Positions 22,051 through 34,718 are shown, numbered from the stretch's first letter. The stretch is DNA of 64,000 nt from Axinella damicornis (GCA_963931865.1 OZ007508.1:13948781-14012780); one strand, 5' to 3'. The notes: a model not told the origin generated them from the sequence alone. Made by a program: numbers and translations.

Positions 22051-22567
22051 CAGGGCCGTAGCCGCCAGTCCGGTTGGTCTGGTTGGTCCGGTCTCAACCG
22101 GACCACTTTCAGCAATAGCAAATAATTGTATAGTTTAGCGCAATTGCACATACGTGGCAAGCTCGGCAGACCGCCACCGTTTTTGCTTACGCTAGGTGAT
22201 CTATATAAAGATGGCTGTGAATAGCTTGAAACTGTCACTTCCTAGTCTTCCTGATGATCGAGCCCCATCATGCCAAGAACGTTGAGTTTCCCAAGCGAAC
22301 TTTTGGTAAGTCGAAACCTGTGCTGTGCTCCGTGCAGAGCCAGTGGTACGACGAATTATGTTGTGACGCGCGCAAGGTGCCTTTTCAGCAAACAGGAAGC
22401 GTTGAGTCTGCATGCGACATGTCACTGTAGCCATAGATATCGCTCCATGCTCTAGCTAGCAAGCACTGTGCCCACCCTTGCAGATCTATATAGACCCGGT
22501 CGCCACATTCTTACCCAAGAATTGCATCAGACACCACCTCAGAAGGCCAGAAATCCCCAAAATTTCC

Positions 22568-22611
<44 letters not shown>

Positions 22612-22695
22612 CCCCACACCCCGGTACCCCGGTATAAGCCAACACTGCTATTCAACCGGACCACTTCAGATTTCGTTTTCGTGGCTATGGCCCTG
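22051..22695. mobile_element. MITE with CAGGGCC ends and 40-bp poly-G
   Basis: CAGGGCCGTAGCC and GGCTATGGCCCTG are inverted ends; AATGT flanks both sides. GTGTAAT..ACAATAGATTGACCC is uninterrupted at 34444-34465, giving an empty site. The interior has 40 G at 22570-22609 and CAACCGGACCACTT twice (22097, 22653). Confidence 0.7.
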
Positions 22696-22799
22696 AATGT
22701 ACAATAGATTGACCCATGACTTAATACACGTGAGTTGCCCTCACCTGAGTTTCCCTCACCCAGCAAGTCAACATAGCAACAGAGATGGGCAGAGTACAG

Positions 22800-23185
22800 C
22801 AAGTGGTAAGTATATATCGATCGTACAGCCAGCGGTAAGTATCGATCGTACAGCCAGCGGTAAGTATCGATCGTACAGCCAGCGGTAAGTATCGATCGTA
22901 CAGCCAAGCGGTAAGTATCGATCGTACAGCCAGCGGTAAGTATCGATCGTACAGCCAGCGGTAAGTATCGATCGTACAGCCAAGCGGTAAGTATCGATCG
23001 TACAGCCAGCGGTAAGTATCGATCGTACAGCCAGCGGTAAGTATCGATCGTACAGCCAGTGGTAAGTATCGATCGTACAGCCAGCGGTAAGTATATCGAT
23101 CGTACAGCCAGCGGTAAGTATCGATCGTACAGCCAGTGGTAAGTATCGATCGTACAGCCAGCGGTAAGTATCGATCGCACAGCCT
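22800..23185. repeat. 25-bp tandem array, about 15 copies
   Basis: The unit is approximately GTAAGTATCGATCGTACAGC plus CAGCG, with occasional 1- or 2-bp variants (CCAAGCG, GTATATCG). A single unexpanded copy occurs in the paralogous flank at 61577-61605. The overlapping open frames are a by-product of the periodicity. Confidence 0.95.
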
Positions 23186-23453
23186 GTGACAAAGGTTGAG
23201 ATCATTAGCTTCATAATGCAAATTCCAACGAGAAAGTATGGAGTGTCACAGTATGGACAAAGAGGCAAGACAATGCCCCAATCCAAAGCCTACATTGTTA
23301 GTAACATCAACGTTTTGAAAGAAGGTGGCTTGCATAACCAAACCATCCGAGAGTGATCTAGCAAGTAGACCGGCAACACAAATGCCTCAAAGAATGACAA
23401 AATCTTGTGTGAAAATTGTTCACGTGTATCTAAAATACGCTTTGCTTACGTGC

Positions 23454-23601
23454 TTAACTCTTTACCAACCGATGACTGCAAAAGCCGTCATGAGCTCCCA
23501 TAAGCCATAAGAATTTATATGGGGAATTTATTACTAGGCGTTATACTTTAATACAGGATTTTGCTTCCTTAAGCTGTTACTTATGGTTGGTAAAGAGTTA
23601 A
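23454..23601. mobile_element. 148-bp TTAA MITE, second copy
   Basis: Same sequence and length as 9290-9437. The paralogous site 39466-39469 reads CGTGCTTAAGCCATAT with a single TTAA, so insertion and TTAA duplication are directly demonstrated. Confidence 0.95.
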
Positions 23602-23874
23602 GCCATATATTGACCACAGCGTCTATTTGAGGGTGTTTTTTTCCCTTTCACTCAAGTGTGCAGTGTTTATTCAAGGGCTGCATCTATTCAACAGTAAATA
23701 TGGTACCACAAAAATGTGTTCTCTGTGTAGCTAAGTACCCATCAATTTACAAGCACTCTATGAATAAAATGTACCTATCAAAACCGTTACTACCCATTCT
23801 AACACAAGTAGACCCACAGTTTTGTGATATAGCCCAGCCTACTATGAGCCTAGCAACAATATACGAATGCACAG

Positions 23875-24310
23875 TTAACCTCATTCCCAGGCCGTTCCTA
23901 CCACCAGCATTTCATCGCTTCCAGTATGAAATACGGCGGGGGAAGGCCTGGGAGACCTGGTCACATGCGATGCCATCAAGTAGACACATGGTAGACAGTG
24001 CTAGACACACGGAGGACGGTGCCCAATGAAGAATCACAAAATCCTGTGTTGTACTGTCCGTCCAATGGCTGGAAATCAGAGCATTCGCAAGGCAGATGAT
24101 TGATACCGTTCATTGTGTTGTTCACAATGCCGGGGATGGATCAACGTGAAACAGGTATTTTAACGCTTGGGTACCGCCCCCCGTGTGTCTACCAATTGTC
24201 TACCTGGTCAATGTCATCGCACGTGACCAGATCTCCCAGGCCTTCCCCTGCCGTATTTCATACTGGAAGCGATGAAATGTTGGTGGTGGGAACGGCCCGG
24301 GAACGAGGCT
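23875..24310. mobile_element. hAT-like MITE, 8-bp duplication ATGCACAG
   Basis: The ends TTAACCTCATTCCCAGGCC and GGCCCGGGAACGAGGCT carry ~95-bp inverted arms (CATTTCATCGCTTCCAGTAT / ATACTGGAAGCGATGAAATG). ATGCACAG is at 23867-23874 and 24311-24318. The empty site is at 40702-40709 in copy 2. Confidence 0.92.
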
Positions 24311-27300
24311 ATGCACAGTAGCCATAATGATAGCTACTTGCTTGCACCATGCAGGTAGCTATCATTTACAAACGTGACTACTACACTAAAAGAACCATAG
24401 ATGCAGCGAGTATATCAGCCCTGGTTGTTGTTGCTGCATGCCACTGCTGCATAATCATTTATGTGCCCCCCCCCCCCCCCTCCCTCCCTAAATCCGCCAC
24501 TGTGTGAGATTACAAAGCCTGGTACACTGGGTTTGTAGTTTCTCCAAGATAAAACAGACTGGACTAGCAAACGTTCGTAAACTAATCGCTACATCTGCTG
24601 CAATGAGTCTTTCATGCAAAGTCAAAGTACGTGAAAATGTTTCACATCTACCTATATGAAAGGACTAAGGTACTATCCTATACTCCCTACATCACATCAT
24701 CACTTCATTGATGAATGCGTTATGAGCAACCTTTGGACTTTGGCAGTAGTCACCGGCCCCCTAATCGTATCCTGAGTCACCTCCAGATCGTCCTGGTTGA
24801 CTATATATCTTACTATAGTTGATCGAGGTTCGTGTTAGGGAAATCCCCCCCCCCCCCAATAATAGCAATTAACAACTCTGGGCAATAGTAATTCCTAGCA
24901 GGACCCATGCAGCCCTATACTTGCATGGCATCCTTCTCATGTTACAGCCCTATATATACTTGGTTGAATTTTAGCTAATAGAAGCTCCAGGCCTTGGTAT
25001 CCTCACAATGAGGATATGACTCTTCATGCTATGTAAGCAAAGTCACAGGATGTCTACAATCCAGAAGGGGGAAGTAAAGTACACGTCACAAACACACATA
25101 CAGGGAGGGGGAAGTTATGAGTTTCATGGAGCTAAGTAACTGTAGTATTTTGTGATCACTTCTCCCTTCCATTTACTATACTAACACTTCATGAGCTATT
25201 TCAATTTGTTTTGATAAATTTAATAGCTCATGAAGGGAGAAATGTTCTCAAATAACAGTTACTTATCCCATAACACTCCATTTTCACACGTCAGTAGCAG
25301 AACACACTTTCAAGGAATGCTCTACTCATGCTCACAGATCCACAAAATTCTGGTCATGTACAAGCAGACTGGCAGTGTTGTGTTCACAGAGTTGCATTTG
25401 GTGTGCAGCACCATGCGTATGCAACTTACACCCCAAACTGGTAGATCTAAATTCAATTTCAATGTTGCCACTTGCTACATATGTGAGAATCAAGTGAGGT
25501 CCCTATACAGTGACCTATATACACCAAGGATGCTGTCATGCATGCACAGAGATGTCATTGGATTGGTCTATCACGGCATTTCCTTCCACTCTTGGGGATA
25601 ACTGATCATGCTTAGTACGTACAATACGAGGTTGCTTAACAACTGTACTGCTGTGAGCAGCACAGTTTGATATGTATTATCGATGTTGATATTGGCCTGG
25701 CAGGAAGTACACACTAGTATAGGTAAATGCGCAAGCATGCACATTCAGCGCCCTGCCCCTAATAGCTATACCCTAACTCATCGCCCTACTTCCTGCTGGA
25801 CCACTGAATAACCAATAATTATCAACTCCTCAGCACGGAATGGTAATCTGGGTACTGTTGCATTCAAACACTCCGGGGTCACTATTGGCCTACAATTGTA
25901 CAGCTACAGGCCAGGTCGTGACTGCAGTGAGTTACTGAGTGATACAACCTTGATGTGTTTAGTTCACAACGCAGTCAAGCAAAACAGATATGATAGCTTC
26001 TTGCAATTTCTGTGGTAAACGGTTTGTAATGTTTTGACTCATCATCTAACTATAGCTACCTGATGCGTAGCTACTTCTTACCCGTCAGAAATCAGCTAGC
26101 AATGCATCAACTAGTCTGGTCAGTACAGACTGAGTGCTATTCACACAAAGTGTTGTATAAGGCCTTACACATGGCGATTCTAATAACTGTACTGTACTAT
26201 TCCGATCCAACGTACCATGGTTGCTGATTCGGTGCTTCGGTCCGTACAACCCACAAACAAGTCTCTTTCTACAGCGAGCAATCGGCAGCTTAGACGACGG
26301 CAGTTCAATAATAAACGACATTCATAGACGCCTTGTGCGCGGCGGCGCCTGGAACGGCCAATGTTCACGGTCAATGATATTTCCAGGTCGGTCTGTATAG
26401 GTTTACACAAACACATCTCTAAAATAGTAATAGGCTAATACTAACAGTACCCTAGAGGTCACACCGTATGTAGTAATATTTAGGTTCTGATTCCACCACC
26501 AAATTTTATTTCCGAGCACCTTTAATGTTCACAACACACCACAGTCAAAAATGAGATTCTGGACGTTCAAATCTGGGTGGGCAGTAGGCTACAACTAGTG
26601 CACCATGCATTGTTTAAGACCACAACTGTTTATTCAGTAAAAGGCTTAAACTTCTGATGTGTTGCATCTTGGTCACATGGCTTTATTTGTCTCATGTACG
26701 ACCATTCCTCTGCATATCCAATGGGATTTGGTACCAACAGCTGGGCTTGGTCATCACAGGCTATTCCGGCTTGCTGGGAAAGACTAGGTATGACATGCTA
26801 TGTTTCTGTAAGTGAAAGTATGGAGGAAAGTGCCGAACAACGACTGGCTTGCTAGGCTCAACTACAAGGTCAATAGTGCATAGCTAGTAGACAAAGTCTG
26901 CTGTAGTTCTTGTCTGCGATGTAATGACACAATGAGTAGGTCTTCCTCAAGGCACGTGCCTCAAGATGTAACATTGTGCATCTCGGTCACAAACCTTGGC
27001 AGATTTTGCTGTGTTTCTGTTAGTTAATCTAATGTAGAGGAAATACAGTAAACTTGGCTACTGGATGTTTCCCACAATCATGTAAGTGTGTGTTTCATAA
27101 TGGACAGTTAGCTATAGGAAGACCATGCAATAGTTGACACCTATGAGGGATGTATAGCCTAGGAGTGATCGAACATTCAATGAGCTGTCATATCAGAAGG
27201 CATGCACAGTCATGCTGTGCTGCTGAAAGGCTATAGCTAAATATACATGTCACCAGCAAGGAATAATTATACCACTGACCTTTGTCATTAGGGCTCATGC

Positions 27301-28844
27301 TTGTTGATCTGAATTACAACAAACTAAGCTAGTCAATATTGAGTCAATTATTGCAGCCTGGTGGAGTCAAATAATATAATTGCTAAGCAACAGACAACAA
27401 ATCCCACTGCGAGGATGCTAGCTGTTGCAAAGTGTATTGGAACTGAACACAACTTAACATTGTAGCATAGCTAGCATAGCAGCTTGTCCCTTGAGCTCCT
27501 TTTAAACTTGGTAATGCAGAGATCGCCTCAGATCTGTCATCATCATGCAGTCTTCCTGGTCATGTAGAAGACTACATTTTACTCACTATGCAGTTTACCT
27601 GCTAGACATTCTCCACCCAGCTTGCTGAGGCATGCATAGAAAGTTGGCCTGCCGGGTGAGCAGAACGTTGTCAGTAAACAAAGGAAGGCTATGTCAACGG
27701 CACCCTTCCAAGTGAGCTTCAAGAGGCATATGCATGCAAGACAATGGCCCAATCAAAAGCCTACATTGTTAGTAACATCAATGTTTTGCAACAAGAGTGG
27801 CTTGCAATAATCCAATCATCAGAGGATGAAAAAGAACCTATAGCTATTGTGCTCTGGAATCTCAACACAGCTAGCAACATTAACATTATTGTATGATTCT
27901 CAGAACTGAAATCCCCATACAAGTCAGAAAGTGTATCGTGTGTGTGAATGGCATGACAAAGCGGGCAAGATCTCTCTCAAAGTGACTCAGACTACCCTCA
28001 CATTGGAGACATGCTGCCAGCCCTCTGGGTTTGGCAGCAGGTGCTGCTCATCGGCCTCCTGATCTCCAAGCTCATCATATGGATGGTTTTGTTGGGCGTT
28101 TCAGAGTGTGAAGCCCTAGCTCCAACATGGTGGCACCATATGCCCAAACTTGTTTCTTGTCACTGAAATCTTAGTGAAACCCACCATGCAAGCAGGTGAT
28201 ACAATCTTATGCATGTAGCTAACTAGCTTGGCAAGTTGTGGCAGCCACAAGAGAGCCAGCCCATTTACAAGTTGCAGGCAGCCAGGAGGAAGAAGTCATA
28301 TGGGCTCTTGTACAAACACACTTTCTTGAATAGAAACACCATCAGATGTCAGTAGCTATGGGTTTGATGACTTCCTGTTTTTGTACAGGTGAAACAGTTA
28401 TCTAACATGTACCATATATGGGTGCTGGTTATGCAGCTCAGTACAACTGGTTATTGATGTCAACTAGCCAGTTAAAGCTTTGACATCCAGTCTAAATGTG
28501 TGCACATCCACCTACCAGACCTGCAGGTGGTGCAAATGTGGCATGCACATGCATCATCATCACCAAAAGGTGCATTGTATTCACGGTTGTTCAAAACATG
28601 CATAGCTACAATATTGGATGATTACATGAGAGCACTGAGTGTTGGCTTCAAAAGACATATCAAATTAATATGCACCAATCCAAAGAGGCCTAAATCATTC
28701 CAGGGTGACCAAGAGTAGCTTGTACAGCCAATTCATCATCGATAATCACAAAACGAGCCTTCTGTGCCCATAACTAACTCACAAAATTACTTACCAGAAA
28801 TTTGAATTTCTTTACCGTGAGTACATGAGTCAAATATGTGTGAG

Positions 28845-30460
28845 CTACATGTTTATCTGAATGGCAGACAAAGTAGAAAAGATCTCCTCAAAGTCTGCCC
28901 TCTCATCTGGGACATGCTCCCAACATCGCAGCATCAGTTCATAGATCTCTTGCAAGCAACCCTCCGGCTTTGGCAGCATTTGCCGTCCCGTCCCCTTAAT
29001 TGCGTTATGAATCACCTCCTGGTCATTGAGCTCATTGTAAGGCTGCTGCTTGCAAAGGCTGAAGACTTCCCACATGGTGACACCGTATGCCCAAACATCT
29101 GTCTTCTCTGAGAATTGACCATAGAAGCTCTCAGTTGGCATCCAGCGAATTGGTAACGTCGCTTTCCCCCGCACACGGTAGTACGAGTCCTCATAGAGGC
29201 TCCTGCTCATGCCAAAATCTGCAATCTTGACCACATAGTCCTGTCCCACGAGACAGTTTCGGGTAGCCATGTCACGATGGACATATTTGAGTGATGCCAG
29301 ATAACGCATCCCACTTGCTATCTGCACCACCATGTAGACCAGAACTGAAGATGAGAGCTGATTTGGCGAGTCCGAAGTTGCTAGTTCATACTTCTGCAGG
29401 TACTGGTTCAGATCTCCATTCTCCATGTACTCCATAACGATAAACGGTGACCCTGATGTACAAATCGCTAGCAGACACACAATATTTTCATTCTTGAGCC
29501 TCGACATGAACTTGATTTCCTTACCAAAAGCTTCACAGACCGAGAGCTGGGCATTTGGCTTCAGCTTCTTAACAGCTACTTGGATGCGTACATTCTTGCT
29601 ATCATTGTCATGGCTATGTTTCATGTCCTTTAGGCTCACTCCAACTGTTTCAGCCAACACCACCTCCCCAAACTGCCCGAATCCAAGCCGTTTAAGCTCA
29701 TGGATGTTAACGGCTGTGATCTCAATGGGTGCTTCAGATCTCTTCAGAGGTTGCGGCTCAGCGTAGATGGCACCATAGGGATGCAGGTCACCCTTCCCAC
29801 TCACACCCCCGTCCTGGCTAAACAACAGGGTGGGGTCAAGAGCTTCACTGTAAATGGGTTCACTACTCCTGAATGTGGCATTTGGGGTCAGTTTGCAACC
29901 CTTTCGAGGCTCAGCGTAAATGTCAAGCCCATTGGGTATGTGCTCGTCAGTCATTGGTTTTGAGCCCATTAGCACCGTATCGTCATCCAGTTCAGTTAGA
30001 TCAAAGTTTTGTGCTGGGATGGCAGGTGGTGGTTCTTTGTGGACAGCACTGTAGAGTTGTGGTTCAACCGTTTGTCTCGCTGGCTTTAGATTGTGATCTT
30101 CATACTCCATGTTGTGCAAATCAGACACATCGAAATTTTGTGCTGGGATGGAAGGTGGTGGTTTCTTGTGGACAGCGGTATAGAGTTGCGGTTCTGTCTT
30201 CCATTCAATGTCATCTGCACTGTGCTTACGTGGTGACGAACCTGACACTGTTTCTGTTGCCATTGCTGTGAGGTTTGTTATGCCGTTGTCATTTTGTGTC
30301 CTCAAATCACCCTTGGTTGCCATCTGCTTGTGCCACCTCAGGAACACCACCACAAGCACAATCACGCCAATGACCAGAACACCGATACAGACGAGGGCAA
30401 TAATCACCGCTGCAGCAATAACACCACCACTCAACTGCTCACTAGGAGTTGTTGTGCTGC
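28845..30460 (-). CDS. RTK-B exon 5: transmembrane segment, juxtamembrane tail and tyrosine kinase
   Basis: Intact kinase exon, 538 codons including stop, preceded by TCAATTCCAG and entered in phase 1. TM helix AAAVIIALVCIGVLVIGVIV. The juxtamembrane tail differs from RTK-A: the block EPQLY(T/S)AVHK(K/E)PPP.IPAQNFD occurs twice, doubling a Tyr site and a PPxxP-type SH3 ligand. IYAEP, IYSEA and IYAEP follow. Kinase motifs are complete: LGFGQFGEV, VAVKKLKP, HRDMATRN, DFGMSRSLYEDSYYRV and IRWMPTESFYG. It is nearly identical to RTK-C, which points to recent duplication or gene conversion. With exons 1-4 the predicted receptor is 980 residues. Confidence 0.95.
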
Positions 30461-30550
30461 CTGGAATTGACATAAGATGTTACGATTGTAATAAGAATGA
30501 GAACTAAAATTGCTGCTAATTCAGAAATGAAGAATTCAATTTTATGAATT

Positions 30551-31070
30551 CGAGGGGCAACCGCACTCCTGGTAGCTGTGTTGCAACCGGTTGCAACTCA
30601 CTGGACGTGCAAGCTACATACATAGGTATTGCTGCTCATTCCAGTTAACACACATGTCACGTGAGGACCATGCTCGGTCGATTGAGTCAGCAATGCAATG
30701 GCGTCCAAAAGTAAGACAAGAGCTTATTACACTGTTAACAACTTTGCCAGCATGGTGAGTTTTGGCATGTAAGCGTCAGTGAAAGATAGCGATCACGGCT
30801 GTGCGGTCGAAATCTTTGTGGGGCCTTTGTAAGGCTGTACTGGCAACCAACGTCGAAGAGAGCGATCAAGCAATGGCGGCCGACGACACGACAAGAGCGC
30901 TTGTATCTCCACGACCAAGGTGAGTTTCAGCGCAATTATTGTGTGGTTGTGTCACTGCATCATGGCGATCACGGCGGTGTAGTCAGAATTTTTGTAGGCC
31001 ATTCTGAAGTAGTCAAACGTTCATTATTAATTATTTACGCGGCACAATTTTCCCCCTACCAGGAGTGTAA
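30551..31070 (+). mobile_element. Promoter/exon-like repeat, copy 5, in RTK-B intron 4
   Basis: It runs from CGAGGGGCAACCGCACTCCT to CCTACCAGGAGTGTAA. The first mini-exon reads MASKSKTRAYYTVNNFAS before GTGAGTTT, and the second donor GTGAGTTT is also kept. RTK-C lacks it: there CTCAATTCTGTGACC is continuous near 51427-51440. The family is therefore mobile. Confidence 0.85.
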
Positions 31071-31089
31071 CAATTCTGTGACCATATTA

Positions 31090-31365
31090 CCGTAGAGTAA
31101 GCTGTGAATATCAATGACCGGATATGAATATATAAGTCCATTTTCACGCAAAGAAATTGATCGCGCGTCTTTAAGCACGCTGTAGTTCACTGTAAAACGG
31201 CCTTTTTGAATGCACAACCTCGCCCAGAGGGTACGAAATGCTGCTCAAAACGTTTGTGATGGGTGGGCCCTTACTACACTGCTTTTGGACCCTGTGCAGT
31301 AACTTTCGCGTGAAGAGGGGGGTGGGCGCTTGATACGTGGTGGGCGCTTGATACGTACTCTACGG
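31090..31365. mobile_element. TA-target MITE, CCGTAGAGT ends
   Basis: CCGTAGAGTA and TACTCTACGG ends are flanked by TA on both sides (31088-31089 and 31366-31367). The right part repeats GTGGGCGCTTGATACGT twice. A longer relative sits in the equivalent intron of RTK-C (51763-52210). Confidence 0.75.
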
Positions 31366-31854
31366 TATACAAGTTGACATTGCTGTCTTGGTTGTTTGCT
31401 GCTCCAAAACATTCTGGTTTGCACATAAGTAGCACTTACCATGAAGTGTTTGAGTATCATTTCGATTATTGGCAGGACTAGCAAGCTACAACATAATTAT
31501 TTAAGATGACATAATTATTAATTCCAAAATCATTTGCCCGCCACCTTAAGATGGTCTTATTTCCTTGTCAACCACGTTTTCACTGCCTCATGTACTCAGC
31601 ACGGTAGTGAAGACCAGACCCTAGTTAGCATGACAATTGAACCAGGCAGTGTACAAGGCTAACCAAAAAAAATCTGTAACATTACAAAGTGTCTCAGGTT
31701 GTGATCTGGTCAATACTGTCTTATAGTTTGGGTGCTCACTTATAGGCACATATTGGTATAACTGATACCAGTGAGTCTTCACAGTTAGTAGCACAGAGAC
31801 ACAGTTACTGTGCCTCATGGACAGAAAGGCCTGGGTCTATCGTTATTGCACTAC

Positions 31855-32268
31855 CTGATATAGTGGTCACCAATGTCCCTCCAGTCACTGATGTCGCTCC
31901 ACTCCCCAGTGTCTGTCCAGTAGGCCCAGTACCAGGCATCACTGTCAGTATACTGGATGTTCTCACATCACCGTATGCTTTACAGATGTATGTCCCATTG
32001 TCTGCAGTTGTCAACTGATGGATGGTTAGGTTGGCTACTATGCTCTGGCGGGTAGTACCATCAGGATTCCGAGCCAGTCGGGATCCATTGCTGTACTCTA
32101 CTGTGTACTTTGAAGTACAGTTCTGAAGCAGTGGACAAGGACCTCCAGTTTCTCTCCACCAGCTCACAGGGGGATTGTCGGACATCAGGTAGCCATACAC
32201 CTCACACGTCAGCACCACCACTCCATCATCAGTGTACCCAGTCACCATCTCCTGTGTGTCCACAACCA
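31855..32268 (-). CDS. RTK-B exon 4: second Ig-like domain and stalk
   Basis: A 414-nt exon between CACATGCAG and TATCAG/GTAGTG, phase 1-1. Ig core: VVLTCEVYGYLM, VSWWRETGG, LTTADNGTYICKAYG. The C-terminal stalk is longer than in RTK-A (TGQTLGSGATSVTGG..), Ser/Thr/Gly-rich and probably glycosylated. It splices to exon 5 as ISG/STTTP. Confidence 0.9.
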
Positions 32269-33737
32269 CTGCATGTGCACACAAGAGAGGGAGTTGACAC
32301 TGTTACATAATAGCTACTTTATTCTGAGAAATGCCATCATCTATTGCATATTTGGAGACGAATTAGCGAAGTAGTACTGTTAAGAACTACTGCAGCTGCA
32401 CTTGTAGCTAGTGATAATCACATCGATCAGCTATTGCTAAAATAATATGGGCATCCGATATGATACAGGTATGTAGGAGATAATCCCCTAAATGCTACAG
32501 TCCGATTGGATACATTTCGTGTCACTGAATAAATATTTTGCTGTATCCTTTCAGCTTCTTGCTGCAAGTTCTTCCGTGACAAAAATGGGCGTTGATTGGG
32601 GGGCGTCATAGTGGATGTTGCTAGCTGCTCTTTTTCTCTAGCATTTCTGTAATAATAGACAAGGATATATGTACAACAAAACATGATCCAAATTATATGC
32701 CTATTAATGAAATAAGGCGAGGCCAATGGACAACTGGAAGCAGACCTGCAAGAGAGTGCTTCGTAGTTTTATTATTATGATGAACTGCAGCCTGGCTCCT
32801 TGAATAAGCTAGTGCTGGACGACAGTGATAATTATTATTGCACTCCTCAGGTCAGACAGTACAGAAGAATGTTCATCTAGCTTATCACGCCATGTACGCA
32901 TGCGTTAAGCAATCAGTTTAGTCTGTTGTCTGTCTATCATTGGTCTGTCCAGTGACAAAATTGAAATCTCGTGATGTACGATGTTGAACGATTGCTAAGC
33001 CCAACAATAACATTGCAATCCAAAAGAAAATCTGCGTCTGTGTCCTGATAGTGACCAAAGCGCTTCTATTCTATGCATTTCCAGCCTGTCTTATTAAATG
33101 TCAGTTGGGTCTGCCATTCTAATACAGTCAGCAGCTAGAATACAAGAAGGTTCATGTCAGTACAGTATGGATTTTAGACTGAGAGATAGGTGCGCGGGGT
33201 AAGTATTTTATGTTTACACTCTAGTTGAATGTAGCTAATGATGCCCTATTTGAGTGAGAACATCTACGCAGAGTGAGTAGGAATATTCATGGGGCTGCTG
33301 AAGCGTCTGAATGGCAGGATGGTAGTGGACAGCATCAAACAGTTCCCTGGCCAAGTTACTCTAGATAGCTACTTGACCTTTCAATATTATAGGCCCGCCC
33401 ATTTTCGTGTTAGGTCAAACCTGGGTGAACTCGACACTCATGCTGATGGTCAGACCTTCACCAAAACAGATGGCACCAGTGTTCTCTGCAGATAGCAGAA
33501 AGTCGTGTAGTGGTATAGCAAATCGCAACTGGCATAGTAACTGGCAGAACGTCAATGAAATACTGGGTCTGCTTACAATCAGAATGGAGTCTTTATATAG
33601 AGCAAACACAGGTGGATACATGGAGACAACAAAACTCATGTACTAATGCAACAATGTTCCATTGTGTCCATTCACTACAGACACACTGGTAGACTATTCT
33701 CTGCTTGTGCATCCTAATGCTCTGTCATGATCAACTG

Positions 33738-34347
33738 TAGCCTCGTACCCAGGCCTTCAAATCTCGGGGGGGAAGGCCTGGTGTACACTGTTTGCGCATG
33801 CGTTTAATTTCCCCAAAAATCTTGGAAAATAGGATATCTCGGTATTCTTCCGTGAAACAATGATGCCGAATGACGTCTAACATTTACATTCCTAGCTAGA
33901 AGATTGATTAGCAATCATGGCGTGCAGTATAAGCGAAAATTCCGGTGGTAGTAGTTTCTCTGAGGCTCTTTCCTATGCTTTGCGAAGGCTGAAAATGACA
34001 CGGATTACTGTGAAAGAAGAGCAGCGCTCCTCCATGAGAGCTGTGTACGAAGGCAGCGACGTGTTCGTGTGGCTACCTACTGGCTATGGCGAGAGCCTGT
34101 GCTACCAAGCGTTCCCTTTCCTCATGGACTACAAGAAGGGACTTGTAGACAGTAGAAAGAGCTGTGGTGTGCTTGTTGTGAGCCCTCTGCTGCCCTGTGA
34201 TTGCTCTCATGCACGAGTACGCGGGTGTGTTTACGCAAAACGTCATCGGTTATTAAGCCCAACCCATTCGCAAATGTCACAATTAAAATTGACGTAATAT
34301 TAAACGCATGCGCAAACAGTGTATACCAGGCCTGGGTACGAGGCTAG
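33738..34347. mobile_element. hAT-like element carrying a helicase fragment, 8-bp duplication ATCAACTG
   Basis: It starts TAGCCTCGTACCCAGGCCT and ends AGGCCTGGGTACGAGGCTAG, with ~60-bp inverted arms including CACTGTTTGCGCATGCGTTT. ATCAACTG is at 33730-33737 and 34348-34355. RTK-C has the empty site (TCATGATCAAACTGTTGC at 58989-59006). Confidence 0.95.
33917..34297 (+). pseudogene. RecQ-like helicase N-terminal fragment inside a MITE
   Basis: The frame begins MACSISENSGG and reads ITVKEEQRSSMRAVYEGSDV, then WLPTGYGESLCYQAFPFLMD, then GVLVVSPLL. This is the N-terminal RecQ pattern up to motif Ia. In motif I the invariant Lys of GxGKS is Glu (GYGES), so ATP binding would be lost. After SPLL the helicase similarity stops and the frame runs into the element's right arm. 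About 120 bp of AT-rich leader precede the ATG, so a 5' gene end seems to have been captured. It differs in sequence from the RecQ copy at 9513. Confidence 0.75.
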
Positions 34348-34718
34348 ATCAACTGCTGCACTCTCATGCATCCTAGTGATCAAAGGCAATTATCTTTCTC
34401 CGTACACTATATATTAATTTCCGCACACTATGTAATTATTTCTCTGTGTAATACACAATAGATTGACCCATGCTTTAACGTGATAGCTAACCCTTTAATC
34501 GTTGGATTAATTTCACCTACTTTACTTTCAATACAAATATATAGCCAATTAAATCGCCTTCACAGACTTCAAAATCTTTCTGTCCACAAAAAAAAATCCA
34601 TTTCCTGTTACTTTGAGGTCGCCATGATACGGTCCCGCACTCGTGATGGAATTTTCGCGTTTACTTCTGGTAAGTCGAGTATGTCACTTTTCTTTTCTTT
34701 GCGATCGGTCCTGCAGGG

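Larger units (their letters stand above)
23190..28844. repeat. Segmental duplication copy 1 (RTK-A/RTK-B intergenic)
   Basis: Colinear with 39240-45512 plus 48873-49713 (copy 2) and partly with 61577-64000 (copy 3). Long stretches are near-identical, for example 25230-25600 versus 42170-42540 and 27540-27990 versus 45030-45510. No exon is recognised; its open frames are not conserved as proteins between copies. It runs without a break into RTK-B exon 5. Confidence 0.85.

Noticed and set aside
22800..23185. CRISPR-like array
   Set aside because: The repeats are contiguous with no unique spacers, and the genome is eukaryotic.
22539..23286. Long minus-strand frames with RSILTAGCTIDTYRWLYD-like repeats
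   Set aside because: Products of the 25-bp tandem array read in three frames; the paralogous flank has one unit and no frame.
25230..25601. 123-codon frame in the intergenic duplication
   Set aside because: In the near-identical copy at about 42170-42540 the frame is broken by indels, so it is not maintained as protein.
28836..29111. Plus-strand frames opposite the RTK kinase exons (also 49705-49980, 29425-29766, 50294-50635)
   Set aside because: Antisense shadows of the conserved kinase sequence; identical between copies only because the kinase is.
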